Below, piece after piece: positions 39,308 through 47,285 of a DNA stretch of 49,969 nucleotides. Every line of letters starts with the position of its first letter. Within the stretch, counting starts at the first letter, position 1. A model generated the notes under the pieces. It was not told the origin of the DNA. It searched no databases and saw nothing but the letters and a program-made list of their open reading frames with translations. The DNA lies in assembly GCA_018698675.1 (NCBI GenBank), contig JABIPA010000005.1, positions 1 through 49,969 on the forward strand, read 5' to 3'. A program made the position numbers and the translations under genes. Source of the DNA: a bacterium (GTDB lineage: Bacteria; Margulisbacteria; Marinamargulisbacteria; JABIPA01).

Positions 39308-40189
39308 TTACATATACCCTTCGCGTCGTAGCGTTTCTAAACCGCCACCATCTTCTTTATCTTGTGCTCGCCCAGATCGTTCAGCAATATTTGAAAACTT
39401 TCCAGATCGAAGCTCTTCAATGATTTCTGGAACGGATGTAGACGTTGACTCCACAGATCCTGTGCACGGATAACATCCTAAAGATCTGTATCTCTGCCCC
39501 TTACCTCTATCAAAATATAATCCGGTAATAGGAATATTTTCTCTTTGTATGTATTCCCAAATGTTCAATTCAGTCCAATCTAACAGTGGATGAATTCTTA
39601 AATGAGTACCAGGAGCAAAGTCCGTTTTGAATTGATTCCAAAACTCTGGAGGTTGATCTCCAACATCCCAATCGTTTTCCTTATCCCTTGGAGAAAAGTA
39701 GCGTTCTTTCGAACGACTTCCTTCTTCATCGGCTCTTACTCCAACAATTACCCCTGTATAAGGTTCTTTATTTGCATCTTCAACATAATCTTGAACATCA
39801 TGATCAAAACGATACCTTGTCCAATCACCTGATAAAGTATGCTTTAACGCGCCACTCTTAAGGTTTTTACAGCATTGAATTCTATCTACGTTTCCATCCG
39901 GAAACGTCTGCTTATTTTGCAAGGCTTCTTTATTCTGACCGTACACCATATTTAACTTCCACTTCTTCACCAAATCATCTCTATATTGGATCATTTCAGG
40001 AATTTTATAAGATGTATCAATATGTACTAGTGGAAAAGGAACATGTCCAAAAAAAGCTTTTCTAGCTAACCATAATAATACTGTGCTGTCTTTTCCAATT
40101 GACCATAACATGCACATATTTTTAAATTCACGATAAGATTCTCTTAATATATATATACTTTGTGCTTCGATTCTTTCTAAATTATCCAT
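39308..40189 (-). CDS. cysD: Sulfate adenylyltransferase small subunit
   Basis: CysD is the catalytic ATP-pyrophosphatase partner of CysN: ATP plus sulfate gives APS and pyrophosphate. It has 293 residues, close to the usual 300. The PP-loop is [21 protein letters not shown], and [20 protein letters not shown] and [14 protein letters not shown] are family signatures. It sits between cysH (5 bp) and cysN (2 bp). Confidence 0.96.
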   Translation of the reverse strand: MDNLERIEAQSIYILRESYREFKNMCMLWSIGKDSTVLLWLARKAFFGHVPFPLVHIDTSYKIPEMIQYRDDLVKKWKLNMVYGQNKEALQNKQTFPDGNVDRIQCCKNLKSGALKHTLSGDWTRYRFDHDVQDYVEDANKEPYTGVIVGVRADEEGSRSKERYFSPRDKENDWDVGDQPPEFWNQFKTDFAPGTHLRIHPLLDWTELNIWEYIQRENIPITGLYFDRGKGQRYRSLGCYPCTGSVESTSTSVPEIIEELRSGKFSNIAERSGRAQDKEDGGGLETLRREGYM

Positions 40190-40194
40190 ATCTC

Positions 40195-40935
40195 TTAACT
40201 TTCTCTTTTCCTTACTAATTTTCCGTCTTTAACATGCAGTCCACATTCCTTAAGTTCAGGGGACTCCCACCACCATCTACCGGCTCTTACATCTTCGCCT
40301 TTTTCAATCGCACGTGTACATGGCGCGCAACCAATACTCGGAAAACCTTTATCATGTAGATCATTATAAGGGATTTTATTTTCTTTAATATAAGACCATA
40401 CATCTTCTTCAGCCCAGGTTGCTAAAGGGTTAATTTTTAATAGTTGATGACCTTCATCCCACTCAACAATCGGCAAACTTTTTCTAGTAACCGCTTGTTC
40501 TCTTCTTAAACCGGTAATCCATGCTTTACATGTTTTAAGCGCTCGTCCTAATGGTTCAACCTTTCTGATTCCACAGCATAACTTTCTACTCTCGATACTA
40601 TCGTAAAACAAGTTTGGGCCATTCATCGCAACCATTTCTTGAACAGATTCTGATAATGGAAAGTAAACTTCATAGGTTAAACTATATTTTCTTCGGCTTT
40701 TATCCATAACATCATATGTTTCTTGATGAAGACGTCCTGTATCTAAAACAAAAACTCTTGCATCGTTTGTTATAGACGTAAATAACTGAGTTAACACTTG
40801 GTCCTCTGCGCCCAAACTAGATGCCAATACTAAATCTTTGCCCAAAAGTGTATCAAAGAAAGATAAAATTTCTTTTGCTGATTTCCCTTCTAGCTGTTCG
40901 TTATATTCATCTATTTTTTGTTTATAATTTTCCAT
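40195..40935 (-). CDS. cysH: APS reductase (4Fe-4S type CysH)
   Basis: The enzyme reduces adenylyl sulfate to sulfite and AMP with thioredoxin. It has 246 residues. Cys120-Cys121 ([12 protein letters not shown]) and Cys203/Cys206 ([10 protein letters not shown]) form the four-cysteine iron-sulfur motif that marks APS-using enzymes, as opposed to PAPS-using ones. The catalytic Cys231 is in [14 protein letters not shown] is also typical. This substrate choice means no APS kinase step is required, in agreement with the damaged kinase domain of CysN. The next enzyme, sulfite reductase, is not in the window. Confidence 0.95.
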   Translation of the reverse strand: MENYKQKIDEYNEQLEGKSAKEILSFFDTLLGKDLVLASSLGAEDQVLTQLFTSITNDARVFVLDTGRLHQETYDVMDKSRRKYSLTYEVYFPLSESVQEMVAMNGPNLFYDSIESRKLCCGIRKVEPLGRALKTCKAWITGLRREQAVTRKSLPIVEWDEGHQLLKINPLATWAEEDVWSYIKENKIPYNDLHDKGFPSIGCAPCTRAIEKGEDVRAGRWWWESPELKECGLHVKDGKLVRKRES

Positions 40936-40959
40936 TTTATTATTCCTAATTTACAGTCT

Positions 40960-41190
40960 TCAAATCTGATAATCTTGTTTATTTGGCGCTAACCCGAACT
41001 TTAATTTATTCCAAATTCGTTCATGAAAATAATACAAAAACATTTTTGTGAACAATTCAACAAAGCCTATAGACAATGCCAAATCAAACTTTCTAGTAAT
41101 TAAATACGAGATTAATACCGTATCCAAGGTACCTGTCACTCTCCACGAAAATGCCTTAACTATACTTCTATATCTTTTTTCAGTGGCCAT
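40960..41190 (-). CDS. DUF2061 small membrane protein
   Basis: This 76-residue protein is of the DUF2061 type: KAFSWRVTGTLDTVLISYLIT, then ALSIGFVELFTKMFLYYFHERIW. Two short hydrophobic helices suggest an inner-membrane protein. Family members often sit beside sulfate-assimilation genes (from memory), as here between the JAMM protease (4 bp) and cysH (24 bp). A role in sulfate or sulfite handling is inferred from context only. Confidence 0.85.
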   Translation of the reverse strand: MATEKRYRSIVKAFSWRVTGTLDTVLISYLITRKFDLALSIGFVELFTKMFLYYFHERIWNKLKFGLAPNKQDYQI

Positions 41191-41194
41191 TGGG

Positions 41195-41599
41195 TCATAC
41201 CGTTTCTAAATCAACTCGTTCAACAGTAATATCGTCACCTTGCTTGGATACTTTATAGCCCTTCACATCTGGTTTTTTTTCTAATAAAGAAACAATGATA
41301 TAAACCATCGATGGGTCATTAAGTAATCTCAGGTCCTCTTCCGATAATCTCGCAGGAGATTCTGGGTGCGAATGGTAAACAGACATCAATCGAAGACCGT
41401 CATTTCTAGCTTCTTTCATAACCTTAAATTGTTCTTTAGGATCAAAGGAAAAATGCTCCGGACTATTATCGATATTAGTCATCGGATAGAATTTTAATAA
41501 TTCATTGTCTTTACCAGCCAAATATCCACAAGATTCTACAGGGTTTAATTCCTCTGAATGTTCAATCATTGCCTTAACAAGTTCTCTTTTAATTTTCAT
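41195..41599 (-). CDS. JAMM/MPN+ metalloprotease that likely trims the sulfur carrier
   Basis: This 134-residue M67-type zinc protease has the complete JAMM set: Glu22 in PVESCGYLAG, then HSHPESPARLSEED with His76, His78, Ser86 and Asp89 (H-x-H-x7-S-x2-D). Homologues Mec+ of Mycobacterium and HcyD of Wolinella cut next to the C-terminal Gly-Gly of a ThiS-like carrier, either to mature it or to release the amino acid made on it. The carrier encoded at 43805 ends in GGGQK and would need such a cut. It lies 62 bp after the E1-like gene and 4 bp before DUF2061. Confidence 0.9.
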   Translation of the reverse strand: MKIKRELVKAMIEHSEELNPVESCGYLAGKDNELLKFYPMTNIDNSPEHFSFDPKEQFKVMKEARNDGLRLMSVYHSHPESPARLSEEDLRLLNDPSMVYIIVSLLEKKPDVKGYKVSKQGDDITVERVDLETV

Positions 41600-41661
41600 A
41601 TCATTTCCTTACCTATAATTTCCTAACGAACTCAAACCCTCGTAATCCGGTATATCTTAAT

Positions 41662-42462
41662 CTATTTTTTCAATGCACAAATTGCTTGTTCATAATCCTC
41701 AAGTTGAGTAATCGTCGGATTATCTCCACACACTGGGCATTTCGGGTTCCGTTTCATTTTAACCGTTCTAAAAGCCATATTTTTTGCGTTAAAAATAAGT
41801 AATTTATTTGTTAATAAATCACCGACACCTGTCAAATATTTCAAAGCCTCGGCTGCTTGCATTGTTCCCAACATACCGGCAATAGCGCCCAAGACACCTG
41901 CTTGACTACATGTAGGTACAGCATTTGGAGGAGGAGGACTATGAAATACACATCTGTAGCACATTTCTCCAGGAGTATGTGTTAACGTCTGTCCATCGAA
42001 CCTTAAAATCCCACCATGTGAAAAGGGCTTTTTGGCAATTACACACGCGTCATTAATTAAAAATTTTGCTGGAAAATTATCTGTTCCATCAATTATAAAA
42101 TCATAATCTTTCATTAAATCAATTATCGTATCGGCAGTTGCCAATGTGTGATAGGTATTAACTTTCACATCTGGATTAATTTGCGCAATTTTTTCTTTTG
42201 CTGACTCAACCTTAGGACGTCCAACATCGGGAGTGAAATGAATAACCTGTCGTTGCAAATTAGATAAATCAACAACATCTCCATCTACTAAACCAAGAGT
42301 CCCAACTCCAGCCGCCGCTAAATAAAGAGCTGCAGGAGCACCTAACCCACCCATTCCAATAATTAATACTTTTCCATTTATAATCTTTTCTTGGCCAATT
42401 CCACCAATATCTTTTAAAATTATATGTCGGCTATACCGTTCAATTTGTTCATCGTTTAACAT
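41662..42462 (-). CDS. ThiF/MoeB/HesA-type adenylyltransferase (E1-like)
   Basis: This 266-residue enzyme activates the C-terminal glycine of a ubiquitin-like sulfur carrier by adenylation, allowing thiocarboxylate formation. Motifs: ATP loop GMGGLGAP (36-43), DxDxVDxSNLQRQ-type DGDVVDLSNLQRQ (60-72), DGTDNFPAKFLIND (125-138), zinc pairs Cys168/Cys171 and Cys242/Cys245, and Cys185 in PTCSQAGV. There is no C-terminal rhodanese domain, so the sulfur must come from another donor. It lies 14 bp after the sulfhydrylase and is the likely partner of the carrier at 43805 (HcyF-like). Confidence 0.92.
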   Translation of the reverse strand: MLNDEQIERYSRHIILKDIGGIGQEKIINGKVLIIGMGGLGAPAALYLAAAGVGTLGLVDGDVVDLSNLQRQVIHFTPDVGRPKVESAKEKIAQINPDVKVNTYHTLATADTIIDLMKDYDFIIDGTDNFPAKFLINDACVIAKKPFSHGGILRFDGQTLTHTPGEMCYRCVFHSPPPPNAVPTCSQAGVLGAIAGMLGTMQAAEALKYLTGVGDLLTNKLLIFNAKNMAFRTVKMKRNPKCPVCGDNPTITQLEDYEQAICALKK

Positions 42463-42476
42463 CTTAGTCTCCTATC

Positions 42477-43718
42477 CTAACCCTCGTATAAGGCCTGTTT
42501 AAAATCTGCAATAATATCGTCAATATGTTCGCATCCAACTGAAACTCTAATGAGATCATCAAAAACCCCAGCCTCTTCCTTTAACTCCTCATCAAAACCT
42601 AAATAAATAGTCGATGCTGGATGAATAACTAAGGTCTTCATATCACCTAAATTCGCCAAGTTTTTTGCGATGTTTAATTTTGAAATGAACTTAAAACACG
42701 ATTCTTTACTTCCTAGTCGAAGAGTAATCATTCCTCCACCCATTCCATTAAACTGGGTCTCTACTAATTCCCTTTGAGGATGATTCGACAACCCTGGATA
42801 ATTAACAGTTAATCCCATTACTTCCAAAAAACTAGCCAAGCTCATCGCATTTTGACAATGCCTCTCTACCCTAAGACTTAATGTCTCTAAGCCCGAAAGG
42901 AATAAGGACGCATGAAATGGGGACATGATGTTCCCAACATTTGTCACATCAGCTCTAACAGCTCCTATAAATGCTAAATTTCCAAAGCGTTTTGCTATTT
43001 TTTGTATATTTTTAGATTTACTCGTTTTCCATTTAAAGTTTCCGGTATCAGTCAACACTCCACCAACTACATTTCCGCCACCACTCATGTATTTTGTACT
43101 ACTATGAATTACCACTGAAGCACCTTGTTCTTTTCCATTAAAAATACTCGGTGGAGTTAAAGTTGCATCAACTAACAAAGGAAGCCCAGCCTTTTCTGCA
43201 AGCCGAGAAACAGATTCAATATTACATATATCAAGTTTTGGGTTGCCTATAGTTTCCACAAAAATCAATTGAGTATTTTCTTTAATTGCGGCCTTCATTC
43301 CGTCTTCATTTAAAGGGTCAACGAATGAGACGTCTACATTAATCCTATTAAGGACATCTTCAAATAAATGTGTCGTTCCACCAAAAATACTTTTAGATGC
43401 AACGATATGATCTCCAGCTCCGACTATTGCCTGAACAGCTGTATTTATAGCAGCCATCCCGGTAGCAACAGCTATACTTGCAACTCCATTTTCTAAACTA
43501 TTAACTCGTTTTTCCAAAGCGGAAACCGTTGGATTAGAAATTCTAGAATAAATATGACCATACCGCTTACCTTGAAACACTTCAGACAATTCTTCTGGAG
43601 TTTCATATGCGAAAGCAGATGACAAATATATTGGAACATTCGTTGCGCCATGTTTCTCGTCATCAAGTCCTGCATGAATTGCTTTCGACTCAAATTTTAA
43701 ATTTTTTAAATCTTTCAT
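42477..43718 (-). CDS. metY: O-acetylhomoserine sulfhydrylase-like PLP enzyme
   Basis: This 413-residue member of the Cys/Met metabolism PLP family has Lys209 as Schiff base in HSSTKYMSGGGNVVGG and the tyrosine/arginine pair in YGHIYSRISNPT (YxR). The long spacing and the start KAIHAGLDDEKHGATNVPIYLSSAF favour the MetY/MetZ branch over cystathionine lyases, but the branch cannot be fixed by eye. MetY makes homocysteine from O-acetylhomoserine and sulfide; in Wolinella the sulfur is delivered as a protein thiocarboxylate. It lies between the carrier gene and the E1-like gene. Confidence 0.88.
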   Translation of the reverse strand: MKDLKNLKFESKAIHAGLDDEKHGATNVPIYLSSAFAYETPEELSEVFQGKRYGHIYSRISNPTVSALEKRVNSLENGVASIAVATGMAAINTAVQAIVGAGDHIVASKSIFGGTTHLFEDVLNRINVDVSFVDPLNEDGMKAAIKENTQLIFVETIGNPKLDICNIESVSRLAEKAGLPLLVDATLTPPSIFNGKEQGASVVIHSSTKYMSGGGNVVGGVLTDTGNFKWKTSKSKNIQKIAKRFGNLAFIGAVRADVTNVGNIMSPFHASLFLSGLETLSLRVERHCQNAMSLASFLEVMGLTVNYPGLSNHPQRELVETQFNGMGGGMITLRLGSKESCFKFISKLNIAKNLANLGDMKTLVIHPASTIYLGFDEELKEEAGVFDDLIRVSVGCEHIDDIIADFKQALYEG

Positions 43719-43804
43719 ATTTTCTTCACCTACCTAATCAATGTGAATGACTCTTTATCACACGACCGGAACACTTAAGGGTTCCTCTGTTTAAATCTTG
43801 ATTA

Positions 43805-44014
43805 TTATTTTTGTCCGCCACCCATAAAATATAAAAACTCAATATCATCGCCTTGTTTAACTACCGTTGAATCAAACAACTCTCTATCTAAAATTTCACC
43901 ATTCAATTCCACGGATACCATGTCCGGCATGTCTACATCTTTCTTCTTCAATAATCCCGAAATAGAAAGTCCATCATCTATCGTTTCTTCTGTTCCATTA
44001 ATTTTTACAGTCAT
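43805..44014 (-). CDS. ThiS/MoaD-like sulfur-carrier protein with a capped C terminus
   Basis: This 69-residue beta-grasp protein begins MTVKINGTEETIDDGLSISG and ends DDIEFLYFMGGGQK. The GG tail is what an E1-like enzyme adenylates before sulfur loading. Here two residues (Gln-Lys) follow the glycines, so the tail must first be cut; the stop codon was checked directly (ATG GGT GGC GGA CAA AAA TAA on the minus strand). CysO-like and HcyS-like carriers act with a JAMM protease, and one is encoded 2.2 kb downstream. No thiG or moa genes are nearby. It lies 15 bp after cysK and 86 bp before metY. Confidence 0.9.
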   Translation of the reverse strand: MTVKINGTEETIDDGLSISGLLKKKDVDMPDMVSVELNGEILDRELFDSTVVKQGDDIEFLYFMGGGQK

Positions 44015-44029
44015 ATTATTTCTCCTTTA

Positions 44030-44950
44030 CTACCTAAACAATGTAGTACTTAAATATCTCTCACCAAAATCACAAAGTACAAACACAATTGTTTTTCCTT
44101 TATTTTCTGGTTTTTTACCTAGTTCAATTGCAACATGGGCAGCTGCTCCGGATGATATCCCTGCAAACAACCCGTCTTCTTTCGCAAGACGACGTGTCAT
44201 CGCCACAGCATCTTCATTTGATACAGAAACAATGTCATCAACAACGTCTCTATTTAAATTCTTAGGTACAAAACCTGCTCCGATTCCTTGAATCATATGA
44301 GGACCACTTGGCCCTCCTGATAAAACGGCTGAATCTTTAGGTTCTACAGCTACAACTTTAATATTTGGATTTTTTTCTTTTAAAACAGACCCCACACCAG
44401 AAATTGTTCCTCCCGTACCTACTCCAGATACAAAAATATCAACAGTTCCATCCGTGTCGTTCCAAATTTCATTAGCCGTCGTTTGTTTATGAATTTCAGG
44501 ATTCGCCGGATTCTCGAATTGTTGAGGGATATATGCTTTTGGATACTCCTTTGCAAGTTCCTCTGCTTTTTTAATCGCCCCAACCATTCCTAAATGACCA
44601 GGTGTTAAAACAATCTCTGCGCCTAAAGCTTTCAACAAACTTCGTCGCTCTAATGTCATAGAGTCTGGCATTGTTAAAACAACTTTATATCCTTTTACAG
44701 CGCCTACAAATGCTAAAGCGATACCTGTATTTCCACTTGTAGGTTCAATAATTACAGTATCGTGGTCTATCTTTCCACTCTTTTCAGCCGCTTCTAACAT
44801 TGCTTTACCGGCTCTGTCTTTAACAGATCCACATGGGTTAAAATATTCTAACTTCCCAACAATTGTCGCGACTGACCCGTTTGCCACACTATTAAGTTTA
44901 ACTAATGGAGTGTTTCCGATTAAATCTAGTACTGAGTTTGCAATTTTCAT
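44030..44950 (-). CDS. cysK: Cysteine synthase (O-acetylserine sulfhydrylase)
   Basis: This 306-residue PLP enzyme forms cysteine from O-acetylserine and sulfide. The PLP lysine is Lys44 in [25 protein letters not shown] holds the substrate loop, [12 protein letters not shown] binds phosphate, and the chain ends in [14 protein letters not shown] as in CysK. The AAAGGAT Shine-Dalgarno is good. The next gene in the transcript is a thiocarboxylate-type carrier, so a CysM-like use of carrier-bound sulfur is possible, but the sequence looks like ordinary CysK. Confidence 0.94.
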   Translation of the reverse strand: MKIANSVLDLIGNTPLVKLNSVANGSVATIVGKLEYFNPCGSVKDRAGKAMLEAAEKSGKIDHDTVIIEPTSGNTGIALAFVGAVKGYKVVLTMPDSMTLERRSLLKALGAEIVLTPGHLGMVGAIKKAEELAKEYPKAYIPQQFENPANPEIHKQTTANEIWNDTDGTVDIFVSGVGTGGTISGVGSVLKEKNPNIKVVAVEPKDSAVLSGGPSGPHMIQGIGAGFVPKNLNRDVVDDIVSVSNEDAVAMTRRLAKEDGLFAGISSGAAAHVAIELGKKPENKGKTIVFVLCDFGERYLSTTLFR

Positions 44951-44989
44951 TATTTATCCTTTCAGTTGTCTCTAAATATCCATTTTATT

Positions 44990-45403
44990 TTATATACTGT
45001 ACGTAGCAATGTTTTCTAATGCAATTTTTTGCCTAATAACATCACCTATAGTAATCGATAATTTATCGGTCAATGTCTTTTCTATCGATTTCCAAAAAAC
45101 ACCAATTCCCGAATTACAATCCATTCCCTGACACAATTGTATAGGACCTTCCAATATTTTTAAAACATCCATAACAGTTATAGCTTCTGCACTTTTAGCC
45201 AAAATATATCCACCTTGGCTTCCTCTAAAACTATTTACTAACCCTGCTCGTTTCAAACTTAACAAAATTTGCTCTAAATAATGTTGAGGAATTTTTTTTG
45301 CTTCTGCGATAGATTTAATTTGAATCGGTCCATCTTGTCGGTACTTTTCCAACTCAATTACCGCTAAAAGTCCGTATTTTCCTTTTACAGATAGGTTAAA
45401 CAT
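44990..45403 (-). CDS. Rrf2-family transcriptional regulator of the sulfur operon
   Basis: This 137-residue winged-helix protein has the Rrf2 N terminus (MFNLSVKGKYGLLAVIEL), HTH residues QIKSIAEAKKIPQHYLEQIL and wing FRGSQGGYILAK. It has only two cysteines in the sensor segment (Cys91, Cys96; LCQGMDCNSG), while IscR has three, so it is more like CymR/other cysteine-metabolism repressors than an Fe-S sensor (inference). It is the first gene of the operon, 39 bp before cysK, and probably controls it and itself. Its promoter places the start of transcription at the ATG. Confidence 0.9.
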   Translation of the reverse strand: MFNLSVKGKYGLLAVIELEKYRQDGPIQIKSIAEAKKIPQHYLEQILLSLKRAGLVNSFRGSQGGYILAKSAEAITVMDVLKILEGPIQLCQGMDCNSGIGVFWKSIEKTLTDKLSITIGDVIRQKIALENIATYSI

Positions 45404-45480
45404 ACGTTAAATGTAATCTATGTTGATTGATTTAGTCAAGAATGGTATTTAAATCGATTTCTATCGTAAAATTCATGAAT
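45404..45480 (-). promoter_or_regulatory. Promoter and candidate operators of the sulfur operon
   Basis: On the minus strand TTGACT (plus coordinates 45434-45439) and TACATT (45410-45415) are separated by 18 bp, a good sigma70-type pair. The -10 ends 6 nt before the ATG, so the mRNA would be leaderless. Two perfect palindromes lie just upstream, AAATCGATTT (45451-45460) and ATTCATGAAT (45471-45480), either of which could be the Rrf2 operator. Confidence 0.6.
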
Positions 45481-45627
45481 GTATCCGTTGAATTGTGTAT
45501 ATGGTCGTGTTTAATTTAGAAAAGGATAAATTAGTAGGCTTAATATCAAATGGAATCAAATAGAATTACGACTCAATCTATTTAACTGATTAACTTAATT
45601 TTAGGTAAATTGAAGACTGAACTATTT

Positions 45628-46386
45628 TTAGAAAGGTAATGAAATTTGGGTCGAAGATGAACGTTTCTTTTTATTCGATTTGGAGTTTTTTTTACTTTTC
45701 ACGGTCGTTTTAATTTTCGAAAATACATGGTCAGAAATTGAGATATTTTTTGTTTTATGTTGAATTTGTTGAGAATCTTCAGGATTTTGTTTTAATTTTT
45801 CTTCAATTCTATTGCTTTCCAATTTAACTTTTTCCGCATCTGACAAAGACCTTTTATCAACGAATATTTTCTGATTACTAGTTACTGCATCAACAACTGG
45901 TATCGTTTTAGTCGCCCTAAGAGATTGCTTATCAAGCATAATCATCGTGTCAATATTTGACCAATTTGAAGATTCTTTTTTTAACTCTATAGAATTCGTA
46001 AACATCGTTTCGTTTTGAGAAACAGCAAGATCTTTACACCTATTTATTAAAATTTTATTTTGAAAAGAACATCTACATTTAGTTAATTCATCAACCACAG
46101 CTTCAGTAAATGGTTTAGACCCCAATTGTGTTGCTAGCTCTATTAAGTACTGTATAAACAACTGCTTTTGCTGAGGCGTGAACAACCGTTTAAAGCAGTT
46201 TTGTAAGTTATCTATAAATAATTGCCCCGGCTCTAATCGATGAAGTTTCGCTTGTGAAATTTTTAATCGTAAATATCTGAGGATGTCTTTCGGCGTTGCT
46301 TGAACAAAATCTTGCTGATGATGAGAATAAATCTTAAAAGCAATCATATACACCGAACATACCCTGGTCAAAAGATTCCTAAACAT
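45628..46386 (-). CDS. Lysine-rich hypothetical protein
   Basis: This is a 252-residue protein of unknown family. The first 140 residues look helical and ordered, with a small cysteine group (CRCSFQNKILINRC). The rest is polar and ends in a very basic tail (KSKKNSKSNKKKRSSS) before ISLPF. The tail suggests contact with nucleic acid, ribosome or acidic envelope polymers. No signal peptide is clear. A terminator lies just upstream, so it is a separate transcript, and about 220 bp separate it from the Rrf2 gene further along the strand. Confidence 0.6.
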   Translation of the reverse strand: MFRNLLTRVCSVYMIAFKIYSHHQQDFVQATPKDILRYLRLKISQAKLHRLEPGQLFIDNLQNCFKRLFTPQQKQLFIQYLIELATQLGSKPFTEAVVDELTKCRCSFQNKILINRCKDLAVSQNETMFTNSIELKKESSNWSNIDTMIMLDKQSLRATKTIPVVDAVTSNQKIFVDKRSLSDAEKVKLESNRIEEKLKQNPEDSQQIQHKTKNISISDHVFSKIKTTVKSKKNSKSNKKKRSSSTQISLPF

Positions 46387-46423
46387 ACAAAATTTCAGAC
46401 TTTTTCTACTTCAATTCGAGATA

Positions 46424-46462
46424 CAAAAAAAAGGTCCCTCGCAAAATTTACGAAGCACCTTT
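46424..46462 (-). terminator. Rho-independent terminator after the barrel-protein gene
   Basis: On the minus strand AAAGGT pairs with ACCTTT (plus coordinates 46457-46462 and 46430-46435). A single mismatch and a further CTTCG/CGAGG stretch extend the stem, and a run of eight or more T follows. It lies 57 bp beyond the stop at 46519. Confidence 0.75.
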
Positions 46463-46518
46463 AATTCAACATTTAGACTCACTGAGAGTATTCCATTAAC
46501 TTTAAAAATACATTTTTA

Positions 46519-47115
46519 TTACCTAAGCATTCTTCTTTTCATTTTTCGCCGAGCCGCTTTATTTTTTCTTCTATTATTTTTATGTTTTATTTTCTTTTCT
46601 GAGTTTTGAAAACCAATGGATAATCCAACAGCTGCTGCAAATTGTTGATTAAGTAATTCTCCAGACTCCGTTTGTGAAGTATATGTATTTGCTTCGAAAA
46701 ACAATCGTGTTTTTGGAGAAATAGTAAACCTAAGACCTGCTTTAGCACCCCCTCCAATATAAGGGCTGTCTATACCCGAAACAAAAGCAACAATACCAAA
46801 AGCCCCTAAATAAGGAGAAATATTTGAGCGCTGGTTTAACTCATAATTAATTCCAAAAGACACAGGAATAATAGTTAAGGTATCGGATTCACCGGACCGA
46901 TTTGTTTGCAACAAACCCAAACCACCATCAAACTCGAGACCATCTCCTGATTTTAATATCAACTTTCCGTTTGCTTGATACGCGGAATCCATTCCGACAA
47001 ATGTACTTTTTCCTGCAGATGCTCCAAAACTAGTAATTGAATAAGTTGATGTTGCCATTGAAATTAATAAAATAGTTACGGACATTAATATGCTTATGCT
47101 TTTTGTTATTTTCAT
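46519..47115 (-). CDS. Outer-membrane beta-barrel-like protein with a basic C-terminal tail
   Basis: This 198-residue protein has a signal peptide (MKITKSISILMSVTILLISMATSTYS, residues 1-26). Alternating hydrophobic and polar strands follow, with Gly/aromatic turns (SPYLGAFGIVAFVSG, YIGGGAKAGLRFTI, FAAAVGLSIGFQ), as in small 8-stranded barrels. Instead of a C-terminal aromatic residue for BAM recognition, the protein ends in about 25 residues that are nearly all Lys/Arg/Asn (KHKNNRRKNKAARRKMKRR). AAGGAG precedes the ATG. This is the best sign in the window of a diderm envelope. The function is unknown. Confidence 0.68.
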   Translation of the reverse strand: MKITKSISILMSVTILLISMATSTYSITSFGASAGKSTFVGMDSAYQANGKLILKSGDGLEFDGGLGLLQTNRSGESDTLTIIPVSFGINYELNQRSNISPYLGAFGIVAFVSGIDSPYIGGGAKAGLRFTISPKTRLFFEANTYTSQTESGELLNQQFAAAVGLSIGFQNSEKKIKHKNNRRKNKAARRKMKRRMLR

Positions 47116-47239
47116 TTCTTTCTCCTTCGGGCTACTTTTTCCTTCGCCTATCTTTAGATATTCTACAATACTATCAAAATAAAAGTTCCTAAGAATAATT
47201 TAAAATAAAAATACTCTCGTCAAATAAACATATGTAAAT

Positions 47240-47269
47240 TTGACGTGTCATGGACCAATTCGCTATAGT
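47240..47269 (+). promoter_or_regulatory. Sigma70-type promoter of the hugZ-like/pyrC operon
   Basis: TTGACG (47240-47245) and TATAGT (47264-47269) are separated by 18 bp. Transcription would start near 47276, about 10 bases before the ATG at 47286, with no Shine-Dalgarno between: a very short leader. Confidence 0.65.
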
Positions 47270-47285
47270 TTTTAAATAAATTACT

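Noticed and set aside
43805..44014. Carrier as ThiS of thiamine synthesis
   Set aside because: No thiG, thiH, thiC or thiE is near, the tail is capped, and the neighbours are sulfhydrylase, JAMM protease and sulfate genes; still not excluded as a dual role.
43920..44291. 123-codon plus-strand frame over the carrier and cysK
   Set aside because: It is antisense to two well-supported genes and shows no recognisable protein.
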